The notes beneath the pieces are model-generated. The model searched no databases. It saw only the letters and a list, made by a program, of their open reading frames with translations, and was not told the DNA's origin. The position numbers were made by a program, and so were the translations under genes. Of a stretch of 51,414 nt of DNA, positions 9,874-17,461 are shown piece by piece. Numbering within the stretch: position 1 is the first letter of the stretch; every line of letters starts with the position of its first letter. The stretch lies in NCBI GenBank assembly GCA_013823505.1, contig PNMH01000022.1:1-51414 (forward strand), written 5' to 3'. Source of the DNA: Polaromonas sp. (lineage in GTDB: Bacteria > Pseudomonadota > Gammaproteobacteria > Burkholderiales > Burkholderiaceae).

Positions 9874-11238
9874 ATGAGTGAAACGGAACGGAACGCACTT
9901 TTTATCTCTCACGCAACCCCGGAGGACAACCACTTCGTCAGGTGGCTCGGCGCAAAACTCACAGCAATGGGCTACGAGGTCTGGGCCGACGTCATGCGAC
10001 TCAGTGGCGGTGATGACTGGTCCCGTAAGCTCGAGGAGGCTCTACGCAAGCGTGCTGCCAAGGTGCTCTTGGTCTGCACGCCCACTGGCCTCGAGAAGCA
10101 AGGAGTGCGAAACGAGATTCAGATTGCATCCGACCTCTCCAGGAAGCTGGGCGACAAGGCCTTCATCATTCCGCTGCGGCTCGAGGCCTACGAAGCGCCA
10201 TTCCTCGTCGCGCAGACTCAGTACATCGACTTCAAGGTCAGTTGGGCCAGAGGCCTCGCTGAGCTGGTGAACCTACTGCGCGAGGGGCAGTTTCCCCGCA
10301 GCAGCGCTGGAGCGATGGATGCATGGCTGGACGCCCAGTCTGCTGGGTCTGACAAGCTTGTCGAAAGGCCGGAGCCCCTGGTTTCGAACTGGCTCCAGGT
10401 CTCAAGGCAACCCGAGTTCATCCACTTCTGCGAGTCGCCCGTTGGGGCTCAGATGGAGCCGTTGCTCAACCGCCTGAATCACACGTACCCGGCCGTGCCG
10501 CACCGCGCGGGCGTTGTCACCTTCGCGGTACCGGATGACGAGGGCAGGCTAGGCCCCACGCTGCCGGCGAAGAAGGTCGCCTCGATGCTGACAGAGGAGT
10601 TCTTGCATACCGGCTGGCCCTCGCTCGGCATCGAGCCCTACCAGGCGAAGCGCATGTATTCCGACTTGGGGGGCCAAGCGTTTGACCGGTTTTGCCAGGG
10701 ACGAGGGCTGAAGGGCATCCTCGGTTCCGGCAAACGCATTAGTTGGTGGGGGGATGTCAAGACAGCGCCACCTGGGCAGGTCCGCTTTGACTGGGGCTTC
10801 CGGCGTGGTTCCAGACAGATAGTGGGGCAATCTGGAAAGCGTGGCGTCCATTGGCACTATGCGCTGAACGCTGAGCTCCGCGCCTCGCCGTTGTGGCACT
10901 TGCGGCTCTCTCCGCGATTGGTCTTCAGCCAAAACGGCATGGACGCCATCGACGACGTCAAACGTTCGCATTCGCTGCGTCGCTCGTTTGCGAAAGGATG
11001 GCGCAACGCTCGGTGGCGCGACATGCTTTGCGCGCAGCTGTGGTGGCTTGCCGACGGACGAGCAGAGATTCGCCTCCCAGTCGCTGTCGACGACGCCATT
11101 GCGCTCACCGTTCCGCCGATGCAGTTCAGTTGCCCCGTCACGGTACTTGAAGGCGGAGAACTGCCGCCTGATGAAGATGACCCGGACGTTCCGGCGGATG
11201 GGTGGGGTGATGAGTTGTCCGAGGAGAGCGAAGCATGA
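9874..11238 (+). CDS. TIR-APAZ protein, NADase subunit of a SPARTA-type short Argonaute system
   Basis: The protein has 454 residues. An N-terminal TIR domain spans about 8-130 and begins LFISHATPEDNHF. Glu81 in GVRNEI sits where the catalytic Glu of NAD-cleaving TIR domains lies, close to E77 of the Maribacter SPARTA protein. The remaining 300 residues match the APAZ region in length and position; APAZ replaces the N/PAZ half of Argonaute and binds the partner. The start ATG has GGGGAGG about 11 nt upstream. The gap after brxL is 43 nt, so co-transcription with BREX is likely. The stop overlaps the Argonaute start as ATGA, the usual SPARTA arrangement. Guide-directed target binding would activate NAD(P) depletion and abortive infection. 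Confidence 0.88.
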   Translation: MSETERNALFISHATPEDNHFVRWLGAKLTAMGYEVWADVMRLSGGDDWSRKLEEALRKRAAKVLLVCTPTGLEKQGVRNEIQIASDLSRKLGDKAFIIPLRLEAYEAPFLVAQTQYIDFKVSWARGLAELVNLLREGQFPRSSAGAMDAWLDAQSAGSDKLVERPEPLVSNWLQVSRQPEFIHFCESPVGAQMEPLLNRLNHTYPAVPHRAGVVTFAVPDDEGRLGPTLPAKKVASMLTEEFLHTGWPSLGIEPYQAKRMYSDLGGQAFDRFCQGRGLKGILGSGKRISWWGDVKTAPPGQVRFDWGFRRGSRQIVGQSGKRGVHWHYALNAELRASPLWHLRLSPRLVFSQNGMDAIDDVKRSHSLRRSFAKGWRNARWRDMLCAQLWWLADGRAEIRLPVAVDDAIALTVPPMQFSCPVTVLEGGELPPDEDDPDVPADGWGDELSEESEA

Positions 11239-12797
11239 GCCGCAACGCCCGCCCCCGTCCCCAGCTGATGCACATTGACGAACCTAAGCTCGAGTTCCGG
11301 TACGGGCAGGAGCTGGAGTATTCGCGCGACGGACTGTACTTGTACGGGCCGGTCGACGCGGTGCAGAACCCGCGGCCTGTCCGTTACGGGTTCATCGGAA
11401 CGAAGGCCGGACTGGTCCGCTTCACGCGGTGGTCTGAGCAGGTGTCAGCGTTCATCCCAACACCCGCACCTCGGCGCGGCGCGAAACTGATTGAGCCCCA
11501 TCACGTCCCGTTCCCAGGCTTCTCCGAGGCCTTCAACGCCATCTGGTCGACCAGGCCGACGCACGTGGTCGACGACATCGACGAGAAGGACCTTCACAGG
11601 CGCATGCACATCGCCAATCGCCACGAGGCCATCAAAGCAGTGGTGGACGTCTTCGTGGACCGTCTTGTCGACGTGCAGCGCCGGGACGAAGACCCGCCGA
11701 GCTTCTGGTACGTGGTCATTCCCGAGTTCATCTACGAACTGGGTAGGCCGCAATCCGTCGTACCGAAGGCCGAGCGCGTTGAAGGAAAGGTGACGCTGAA
11801 GGAGCGGGACGCGCTGAAGCTGGCCGTTCAACCTACGCTGTTTGGCGAGGATGAAAAGGACGCAGAGGTCTACAAGTACGAGAAAAATTTCCGTCGACAA
11901 CTCAAAGCGCGACTTCTGGACCAGAAGGTGGTGACCCAGCTCGTACGGGAGAGCACGCTTGCGCCCGGTGACTTCCTGAACTCAATTGGCCAGCCAAAGC
12001 GTCAGCTGGAAGACCCGGCCACGCTGGCGTGGAAGCTCTGCTCCGGCTCGTACTACAAGAGCGGGGGACGACCTTGGCAGATTGCGTCAATGCGGCCCGA
12101 CGTCTGTTACGTCGGTCTCGTCTACAAGCGACAAACCGAAGACGAAGCCTCAAGCTACTCAGTCTGCGCCGCCCAGATGTTCTTGTCCGATGGCGAAGGG
12201 GTCGTCTTCCGCGGCGCGCTCGGACCCTGGTTCCATCCAGATACCAAGCAGTTTCACCTTGACGAATCTGCAGCCGCACGGCTGGTCGGAACCGTGCTCA
12301 GCGAGTACAGGAACAAGCACGGCCGGGACCCGGCCGAACTTTTTGTCCATGCCAAGTCATCGTTCAACGACGACGAGTGGGCGGGCTTCAAGGCAGCTTG
12401 CGAGGGTACGAGAACGAACGTTGTTGGCGTACAAATTTCCGACGCGTGGGACCAGCTGAAACTTTTCCGGACGGGTGAGTACCCCGTCATCAGAGGCACG
12501 GCGATGGTGACCAGTGAACGCTCGGCCTTCCTCTGGACTTCCGGCTTCGTGCCCCGACTTGGAACCTACATGGGTCCTGACACACCAAATCCGCTACAGG
12601 TCAGCATTCGCCGTGGTGAAGCGCCGCTGAAGACCGTCCTTCGCGACGTTCTGGCACTCTCGAAAATCAACTTCAACACCTGCCTGTTCAACGACCGCTC
12701 GCCAGTGACCATTCGCTTTGCAGATGCCATCGGGGACATCCTGGTCGCAGCGCCGAGGAACAACGAGCCGATGCTTCCGTTCAAGTTCTACATCTGA
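11235..12797 (+). CDS. Short prokaryotic Argonaute (MID-PIWI), SPARTA-type, catalytically inactive
   Basis: The protein has 520 residues and lacks N and PAZ domains, matching the length of short pAgos in TIR-APAZ systems (about 507). The MID region includes YKYEKNFRRQLK (213-224), a basic/aromatic patch expected to bind the 5' end of a guide. In PIWI the segment YVGLV (292-296) has Val296 where slicing Argonautes have the first catalytic Asp, so it should not cleave targets. The C-terminal block with SPVTIRFADAIGDI is typical of the family. It would load an RNA guide, recognise invader DNA and switch on the TIR partner encoded directly upstream. Confidence 0.88.
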   Translation: MSRNARPRPQLMHIDEPKLEFRYGQELEYSRDGLYLYGPVDAVQNPRPVRYGFIGTKAGLVRFTRWSEQVSAFIPTPAPRRGAKLIEPHHVPFPGFSEAFNAIWSTRPTHVVDDIDEKDLHRRMHIANRHEAIKAVVDVFVDRLVDVQRRDEDPPSFWYVVIPEFIYELGRPQSVVPKAERVEGKVTLKERDALKLAVQPTLFGEDEKDAEVYKYEKNFRRQLKARLLDQKVVTQLVRESTLAPGDFLNSIGQPKRQLEDPATLAWKLCSGSYYKSGGRPWQIASMRPDVCYVGLVYKRQTEDEASSYSVCAAQMFLSDGEGVVFRGALGPWFHPDTKQFHLDESAAARLVGTVLSEYRNKHGRDPAELFVHAKSSFNDDEWAGFKAACEGTRTNVVGVQISDAWDQLKLFRTGEYPVIRGTAMVTSERSAFLWTSGFVPRLGTYMGPDTPNPLQVSIRRGEAPLKTVLRDVLALSKINFNTCLFNDRSPVTIRFADAIGDILVAAPRNNEPMLPFKFYI

Positions 12798-12886
12798 ACC
12801 TGACCGTCTCAGCAGCCTCAAGTTTCAGCAGTCCATGCCGATGTCGGTTCGGAGCAGTTGTAGCCCGAACAGAGTGGGAGCATCGA

Positions 12887-13135
12887 ATGCAAGAATTTGG
12901 AAGCACTGGCGGCCCAGCCGACGACGAGCGAATGTCAATTGACGAAATCGAGTCGCTGGAGGCCTGGCTCGACGGCGACGAGCCATTGACTGCCAAGGAC
13001 GCAAAGCGCCTGCTCGACAAGGGTATTCGAACTGGCGCCCTTGGTAGGAGCTTTCACTACGTTCATCTGGGTATCTCCGCTCAGACGGCAGGGCCGAAAG
13101 CGTGGTCCAAGATGGGGCTCAAAGTTTTGAAGTAA
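12887..13135 (+). CDS. Small hypothetical protein, island cargo
   Basis: This 82-residue product is not recognised. It is soluble-looking, acidic at the N-terminus (IDEIESLEAWLDGDEP) and more basic near the C-terminus, with no membrane segment or cysteine motif. A Shine-Dalgarno-like GTGGGAG lies 6 nt before the ATG, which supports real translation. It starts 89 nt after the Argonaute stop on the same strand, so it could be the last gene of the defence operon or a separate unit. The function is unknown; a regulator or accessory factor of the neighbouring systems is only a positional guess. Confidence 0.5.
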   Translation: MQEFGSTGGPADDERMSIDEIESLEAWLDGDEPLTAKDAKRLLDKGIRTGALGRSFHYVHLGISAQTAGPKAWSKMGLKVLK

Positions 13136-13381
13136 GCCGCCCACCGTTGGTTTGGTTTGCCGACACCTTCGGTGGGGACGACACCTGCGCGGTCGCCCGG
13201 CGTAGCAGGTTCACCATTTGGCTCGACACCCTCAAGTCGCGGACAGAACTGCCGATATCACCGGTTGCCCAGGGAAGCGAGCATTCCCTAGGCGCCAGGC
13301 GCGTCGATTTCGACGCCACGCCAGCATCTCGCAGGTAGAAGCTGGGCAATTTAAGGCATTCCCAACACGAGGACCAACTGC
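13136..13381. other. Intergenic gap between two small hypothetical genes
   Basis: I see no convincing gene, tRNA or terminator with a T-tract in this 246-bp stretch. A short complementary pair, CACC and GGTG near 13142-13175, could form a weak hairpin. A promoter for the following small gene may lie here, but no clear -35/-10 pair stands out. Confidence 0.3.
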
Positions 13382-13780
13382 ATGATGTTTTTGTTGAACG
13401 GCATCCGCGCCGAAGTCGAGCCTGTCCCGAAGAAGAAGGGCTGGTATCAGCTGACAGGTAAGCACATCGAACGCTGGACGATGGATGTCGGTGACACTTT
13501 GAGTGACCTCGGAAATGGCGGCACCAAGGTCGACTACCGTGCCAAGATTCTGGGCATCCACGACCGTGAGCCGGAGATAGCCGAGCAAGACCCACGCTTC
13601 AACGAGGAAAACAATCCTGAAGACGGAGCGACATTCGGTGTCTACACGGAGGCCGAGCGCACTTACATGCTGATGGCGGTCAATCAAGCCGAGTACGTCA
13701 TTTTCCGGTTCCTGTGCCCCCATGAAACTGGCGATGACGAGCAGTTTGACCCCATGAGCGACTATCGCGTCGAGGCGTAA
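13382..13780 (+). CDS. Hypothetical protein of 132 residues, island cargo
   Basis: The product is not recognised. It looks like a small globular acidic protein: a basic N-terminal stretch (VEPVPKKKGWYQL), an acidic middle (NEENNPEDG), a hydrophobic patch (QAEYVIFRFLC) and an acidic tail. There is no signal peptide or membrane helix. GAGGA lies 8 nt before the ATG at 13382; the next codon is also ATG, so the start could be one codon later. Reading-frame quality and the ribosome site support a genuine gene. It sits between the SPARTA pair and the island edge, and its role is unknown. Confidence 0.6.
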   Translation: MMFLLNGIRAEVEPVPKKKGWYQLTGKHIERWTMDVGDTLSDLGNGGTKVDYRAKILGIHDREPEIAEQDPRFNEENNPEDGATFGVYTEAERTYMLMAVNQAEYVIFRFLCPHETGDDEQFDPMSDYRVEA

Positions 13781-14271
13781 GCGGCCAATGGAAGGTCGGC
13801 AGCACGGTAGCGGACTGGACTGACCAAGCGCTACAAGCGCTGGCACGGGCGTTGTGCTTCATGGCCCGGTACCACCTGTCGGCCCGCCTGGCCCGCGCGG
13901 TGGCGTTCAAACCGGGGCCGTCGACCAAGGGCTGGCTTGAAGCGGCTCAGCGTAGCCGTGGTGCTGACGGTGATGCCCGATGCCGACGTGACGCTGCCTG
14001 GCGTCCAGGACCACACCCAAGAGTCGATGGCTCCCAGACGGTCAGAGCGGCGCGTCAGGCTCGGCCAGCTTGCCTCAAAACTGCGCAATTCTTGTGCAAC
14101 CTGCCGCGCCTCTACGGTCGCTCTACGGCCATAGCCGGGAGGGCAAATTAGTGGCAGACTGCCCTTCTTGCTACTACCTCCAGCTGCGCGCAGGTGAGCG
14201 CAGGCAAGCGCAAGTTGTTGATTTACAATGACCCGCCCCAACCCTGGAGCACGGTTTTGGGCTTGGTTATC
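13781..14271. other. Gene-poor end of the island
   Basis: No gene is supported in these 491 bp. A plus-strand frame from about 13783 to 13980 (with ALARALCFMARYHLSARLAR) has no start or domain I recognise and may be a decayed coding remnant. No complete integrase or insertion-sequence ends are visible. A 15-bp sequence at 14211-14225 recurs with one mismatch at 14449-14463, beyond the tRNA scar. Confidence 0.45.
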
Positions 14272-14319
14272 CCGTTCGGGACGTAGAGGCCGGAGGTTCG
14301 AATCCTCTCACCCCGACCA
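14272..14319 (+). other. att scar: 3' half of tRNA-Pro(CGG)
   Basis: The sequence reads CGTTCGGGACGTAG, then a T-arm with GGTTCGAATCC, and ends CACCCCGACCA. This is the anticodon loop (CGG), T-arm, acceptor strand and CCA of a proline tRNA. The matching 5' half, which should begin near CGGGGTG, is absent: the preceding 50 nt show no D-arm or acceptor strand. The break falls at the anticodon stem, a common crossover site for tyrosine recombinases. It separates the defence genes from housekeeping DNA, so I read it as the attachment site at the right edge of the island. Confidence 0.75.
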
Positions 14320-14433
14320 TTTATCCCCCCAGCAGCAAAGAGAATGGGCCCAATAGCGCCCGGGTCGTGCCGCTTTTCGCGTCCTTGCCGCAACGCCACC
14401 AGCGCAACAATGCCCAAATTCGACACAAGCTGC

Positions 14434-14467
14434 GTCAATATTGACCGGCAAGTCGTTGATTTAAGAT
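14434..14467 (+). promoter_or_regulatory. Candidate pilB promoter with perfect 12-bp palindrome
   Basis: GTCAATATTGAC (14434-14445) is a perfect inverted repeat and overlaps a -35-like TTGACC (14441-14446). A -10-like TAAGAT follows at 14462-14467 with a short 15-bp spacer. It lies immediately upstream of pilB, leaving only a very short leader. The palindrome could be an operator. Both assignments rest on pattern only. Confidence 0.3.
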
Positions 14468-14480
14468 AGATTACGGATTT

Positions 14481-16211
14481 ATGGCGTCTGTCGATTCAGT
14501 GATCCAGGATACCCCGTCCATGGCCTTGCCAGGCTTGGGGCGTGCGCTCGTTTCTGCCGGCAAGCTGGGACAGAAAGCCGCTGAAGATCTGTACAAAAAG
14601 GCACAGAGCGGGCGCACCAGCTTCATCGCAGAGCTGACCGGTTCGGGCGCGGTGTCGGCATACGACCTGGCCCACACCATGTCAAGCGCCTTCGCAGCGC
14701 CCCTGATGGACCTGGATGCGATCAATCTTCAGCGCCTGCCCGCCGGTTTGCTTGACAGCAAAATCTGCGCCGACTACCGCATTGTTGTCCTGAGCAAGCG
14801 CAGCAACCGCCTGATGGTCGCGACGGCCGACCCCTCAGACCAACAAGCGGCCGAGAAGATCAAATTTGCGACCCAGATGGGCGTGGACTGGGTCATTGCC
14901 GAATACGACAAACTCAGCAAACTGGTGGAAAACCAGTCCACCACGGCCAACGAGGCCATGGACAACATCATCGGTGGCGACTTCGAATTCGATGAGATGG
15001 CCACCGAAGCGGTGGTGGACGCCAACGACAAGGCTTCCGAGGTTGACGATGCGCCGGTGGTCAAGTTCCTGCACAAGATGCTGCTGGACGCGTTCAACAT
15101 GCGTGCGTCCGACTTGCACTTCGAGCCCTACGAGCACAACTACCGGGTGCGCTTCCGGATCGACGGTGAATTGCGTGAAATCGCTTCACCCCCGATCGCC
15201 ATCAAGGACAAGCTGGCTTCGCGCATCAAGGTGATCTCCCGCATGGACATCTCCGAGAAACGGGTGCCTCAGGACGGTCGCATGAAGCTCAAGGTCGGCC
15301 CCGACCGTGTGATCGACTTCCGGGTCAGCACCTTGCCCACCCTGTTCGGCGAAAAGATCGTGATCCGTATTCTCGATCCGAGCAGCGCCAAGCTGGGTAT
15401 CGAGGCGCTCGGCTACGAGCCGGAGGAAAAAGAACGCCTGCTCAATGCGGTCGCTCGTCCCTACGGCATGGTGCTGGTGACCGGGCCCACCGGCTCGGGC
15501 AAAACGGTATCCCTCTACACCTGCCTGAACCTGCTGAACAAGCCCGGCATCAACATCTCGACCGCAGAAGACCCGTCGGAAATCAACCTGCCGGGCGTCA
15601 ACCAGGTCAACGTGAACGAGAAGGCCGGCTTGACATTCGCCGCCGCGTTGAAGGCCTTTTTGCGCCAGGACCCGGATGTGATCATGGTCGGTGAAATTCG
15701 CGATCTGGAAACCGCCGACATTTCGATCAAGGCCGCCCAGACCGGCCACATGGTGCTGTCAACGCTGCACACCAACGACGCGCCGACGACGCTGACGCGG
15801 ATGATGAACATGGGCATTCCCACATTCAACATCGCCTCCAGCGTCATCCTGATCACAGCCCAGCGACTGGCCCGCCGCCTCTGCCCCACCTGCAAAACCC
15901 CATTGGACGTCCCGCGCAAAGCCTTGCTGGATGCAGGCTTCAAGGCGGAAGAACTGGACGGCACCTGGACACCCTACAAACCCGTGGGTTGTTCGGCTTG
16001 CAACAACGGCTACAAAGGTCGCGTGGGCATCTACCAGGTCATGCCGATCTCGGAAGAGATCCAGCGGATCATCTTGCGTGGTGGCAGCGCGCTCGACATT
16101 GCCAAACAGGCCGGCCTGGAAGGCGTTCGCACCCTGCGTGAATCGGGCCTGCTCAAGGTCAGACAGGGCATGACGTCACTCGAAGAAGTGCTCAGCGTCA
16201 CCAACGAATGA
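14481..16211 (+). CDS. pilB: Type IV pilus assembly ATPase PilB
   Basis: The protein has 576 residues. An N-terminal GspE_N-like domain is followed by the secretion ATPase core with Walker A GPTGSGKT at 335-342, Asp box/Walker B sequence with DPDVIMVGEIRD, a His box near STLHTNDAPTT, and a tetracysteine zinc motif (CPTC and CSAC). PilB powers pilus extension at the inner membrane by driving PilC rotation. It is the first gene of a pilB-pilC-pilD cluster, the usual betaproteobacterial order. The ribosome site is weak. It is the first housekeeping gene after the island scar. Confidence 0.96.
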   Translation: MASVDSVIQDTPSMALPGLGRALVSAGKLGQKAAEDLYKKAQSGRTSFIAELTGSGAVSAYDLAHTMSSAFAAPLMDLDAINLQRLPAGLLDSKICADYRIVVLSKRSNRLMVATADPSDQQAAEKIKFATQMGVDWVIAEYDKLSKLVENQSTTANEAMDNIIGGDFEFDEMATEAVVDANDKASEVDDAPVVKFLHKMLLDAFNMRASDLHFEPYEHNYRVRFRIDGELREIASPPIAIKDKLASRIKVISRMDISEKRVPQDGRMKLKVGPDRVIDFRVSTLPTLFGEKIVIRILDPSSAKLGIEALGYEPEEKERLLNAVARPYGMVLVTGPTGSGKTVSLYTCLNLLNKPGINISTAEDPSEINLPGVNQVNVNEKAGLTFAAALKAFLRQDPDVIMVGEIRDLETADISIKAAQTGHMVLSTLHTNDAPTTLTRMMNMGIPTFNIASSVILITAQRLARRLCPTCKTPLDVPRKALLDAGFKAEELDGTWTPYKPVGCSACNNGYKGRVGIYQVMPISEEIQRIILRGGSALDIAKQAGLEGVRTLRESGLLKVRQGMTSLEEVLSVTNE

Positions 16212-16243
16212 CGCTGCATCGGACACGATAACCCGAGGAAACC

Positions 16244-17461
16244 ATGGCAACCGCTGCATCCAAAAGCATCAAGGACTTTGTTTTCGAGTGGGAAGGCAAA
16301 GACCGCAACGGCAAGAACGTCAGAGGTGAGACGCGGGCCGTGGGTGAGAACCAGGTGCTTGCGGCCTTGCGCCGACAAGGCATTGTTCCCGGCAAGATCA
16401 AAAAACGGCGAACCACCTCGGGCAAGCGAATCAAGCCCAAGGACATCGCCATCTTCACCCGCCAGCTGGCCACCATGATGAAGGCCGGCGTCCCCCTGCT
16501 GCAAGCCTTCGACATTGTGGGCCGAGGCAACCCCAATCCCAGCGTCACCAAACTGCTCAACGACATCCGCGCCGATGTGGAGACCGGCACATCACTGAGC
16601 GCCGCTTTCCGCAAAAATCCCCTGTATTTCGACAGCCTGTACTGCAACCTGGTGGAAGCCGGTGAAGCGGCCGGTATTCTGGAAGAGTTGCTGGACCGCC
16701 TGGCCGTCTACATGGAAAAAACGGAGGGCATCAAGTCCAAGATCAAGTCGGCCTTGATGTACCCGATCTCGGTGATCATCGTGGCCTTCGTGGTGGTGGC
16801 GGTGATCATGATTTTTGTGATCCCGTCGTTCAAGGAGGTGTTCTCCTCCTTCGGCGCCGACCTGCCCGCACCCACGCTGTTTGTGATCGCGATGAGCGAG
16901 TTCTTCACCAGCTACTGGTACCTGATTTTCGGTGGCCTGGGCGGCGGCATCTACTTCTTCCTGCAAGCCTGGAAGCGCAATGAAAAGGTCCAGCGGTTCA
17001 TGGACCGGCTGATGTTGAAGATGCCGATCTTCGGTACGCTGGTCGAGAAGTCCGTCATCGCGCGCTGGACACGCACTTTGTCCACCATGTTCGCCGCCGG
17101 TGTGCCGCTGGTGGAAGCCCTGGACTCGGTCGGTGGCGCCTCGGGCAATTCGGTCTATGCCGTGGCCACCGAAAGAATCCAGCAGGAGGTGTCAACCGGC
17201 ACCAGCCTGACCAACGCCATGACCAACGCCAACATCTTTCCGTCCATGGTGCTGCAGATGTGCGCCATTGGCGAGGAGTCCGGCTCGATCGACCACATGC
17301 TGGGCAAGGCAGCCGACTTTTACGAAGCGGAAGTCGACGACATGGTGGCCGGATTGTCCAGCCTGATGGAGCCCATCATCATCGTGCTGCTGGGCACCAT
17401 CATCGGCGGCATCGTGGTGTCCATGTACCTGCCCATCTTCAAGCTGGGTCAGGTGGTTTGA
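16244..17461 (+). CDS. pilC: Type IV pilus inner-membrane platform protein PilC
   Basis: The protein has 405 residues with two repeated GspF domains; compare ARQLATMMKAGVPLLQAFD-like segments near residue 75 and TRTLSTMFAAGVPLVEALD near 280. Three hydrophobic helices lie around 175-200, 220-240 and 375-400. PilC anchors the PilB motor and couples ATP hydrolysis to pilin insertion. GAGGAA precedes the ATG. It begins 32 nt after pilB and its stop overlaps pilD as TGATG. Confidence 0.96.
   Translation: MATAASKSIKDFVFEWEGKDRNGKNVRGETRAVGENQVLAALRRQGIVPGKIKKRRTTSGKRIKPKDIAIFTRQLATMMKAGVPLLQAFDIVGRGNPNPSVTKLLNDIRADVETGTSLSAAFRKNPLYFDSLYCNLVEAGEAAGILEELLDRLAVYMEKTEGIKSKIKSALMYPISVIIVAFVVVAVIMIFVIPSFKEVFSSFGADLPAPTLFVIAMSEFFTSYWYLIFGGLGGGIYFFLQAWKRNEKVQRFMDRLMLKMPIFGTLVEKSVIARWTRTLSTMFAAGVPLVEALDSVGGASGNSVYAVATERIQQEVSTGTSLTNAMTNANIFPSMVLQMCAIGEESGSIDHMLGKAADFYEAEVDDMVAGLSSLMEPIIIVLLGTIIGGIVVSMYLPIFKLGQVV

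Larger units (their letters stand above)
1..14319. mobile_element. Defence island, right part, ending at a tRNA-Pro att scar
   Basis: This stretch carries BREX genes, an OLD nuclease/UvrD helicase pair, a SPARTA pair and two unknown small genes. It ends at an orphan 3' half of a tRNA-Pro gene, beyond which only conserved betaproteobacterial housekeeping genes follow. That arrangement is typical of an island integrated by site-specific recombination into a tRNA 3' end. The left boundary, the integrase and the reconstituted tRNA are not in the window, so the extent and the mechanism are inferred. Confidence 0.6.

Noticed and set aside
13831..14241. 136-codon minus-strand frame near the island edge as a possible integrase remnant
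   Set aside because: No tyrosine-recombinase residues (R...HxxR...Y pattern) can be seen, and the composition is noise-like.
14223..14438. 71-codon minus-strand frame containing GERIRTSGLYVPN
   Set aside because: That peptide is the well-known false translation of the reverse strand of a tRNA gene end; here it is the tRNA-Pro fragment.
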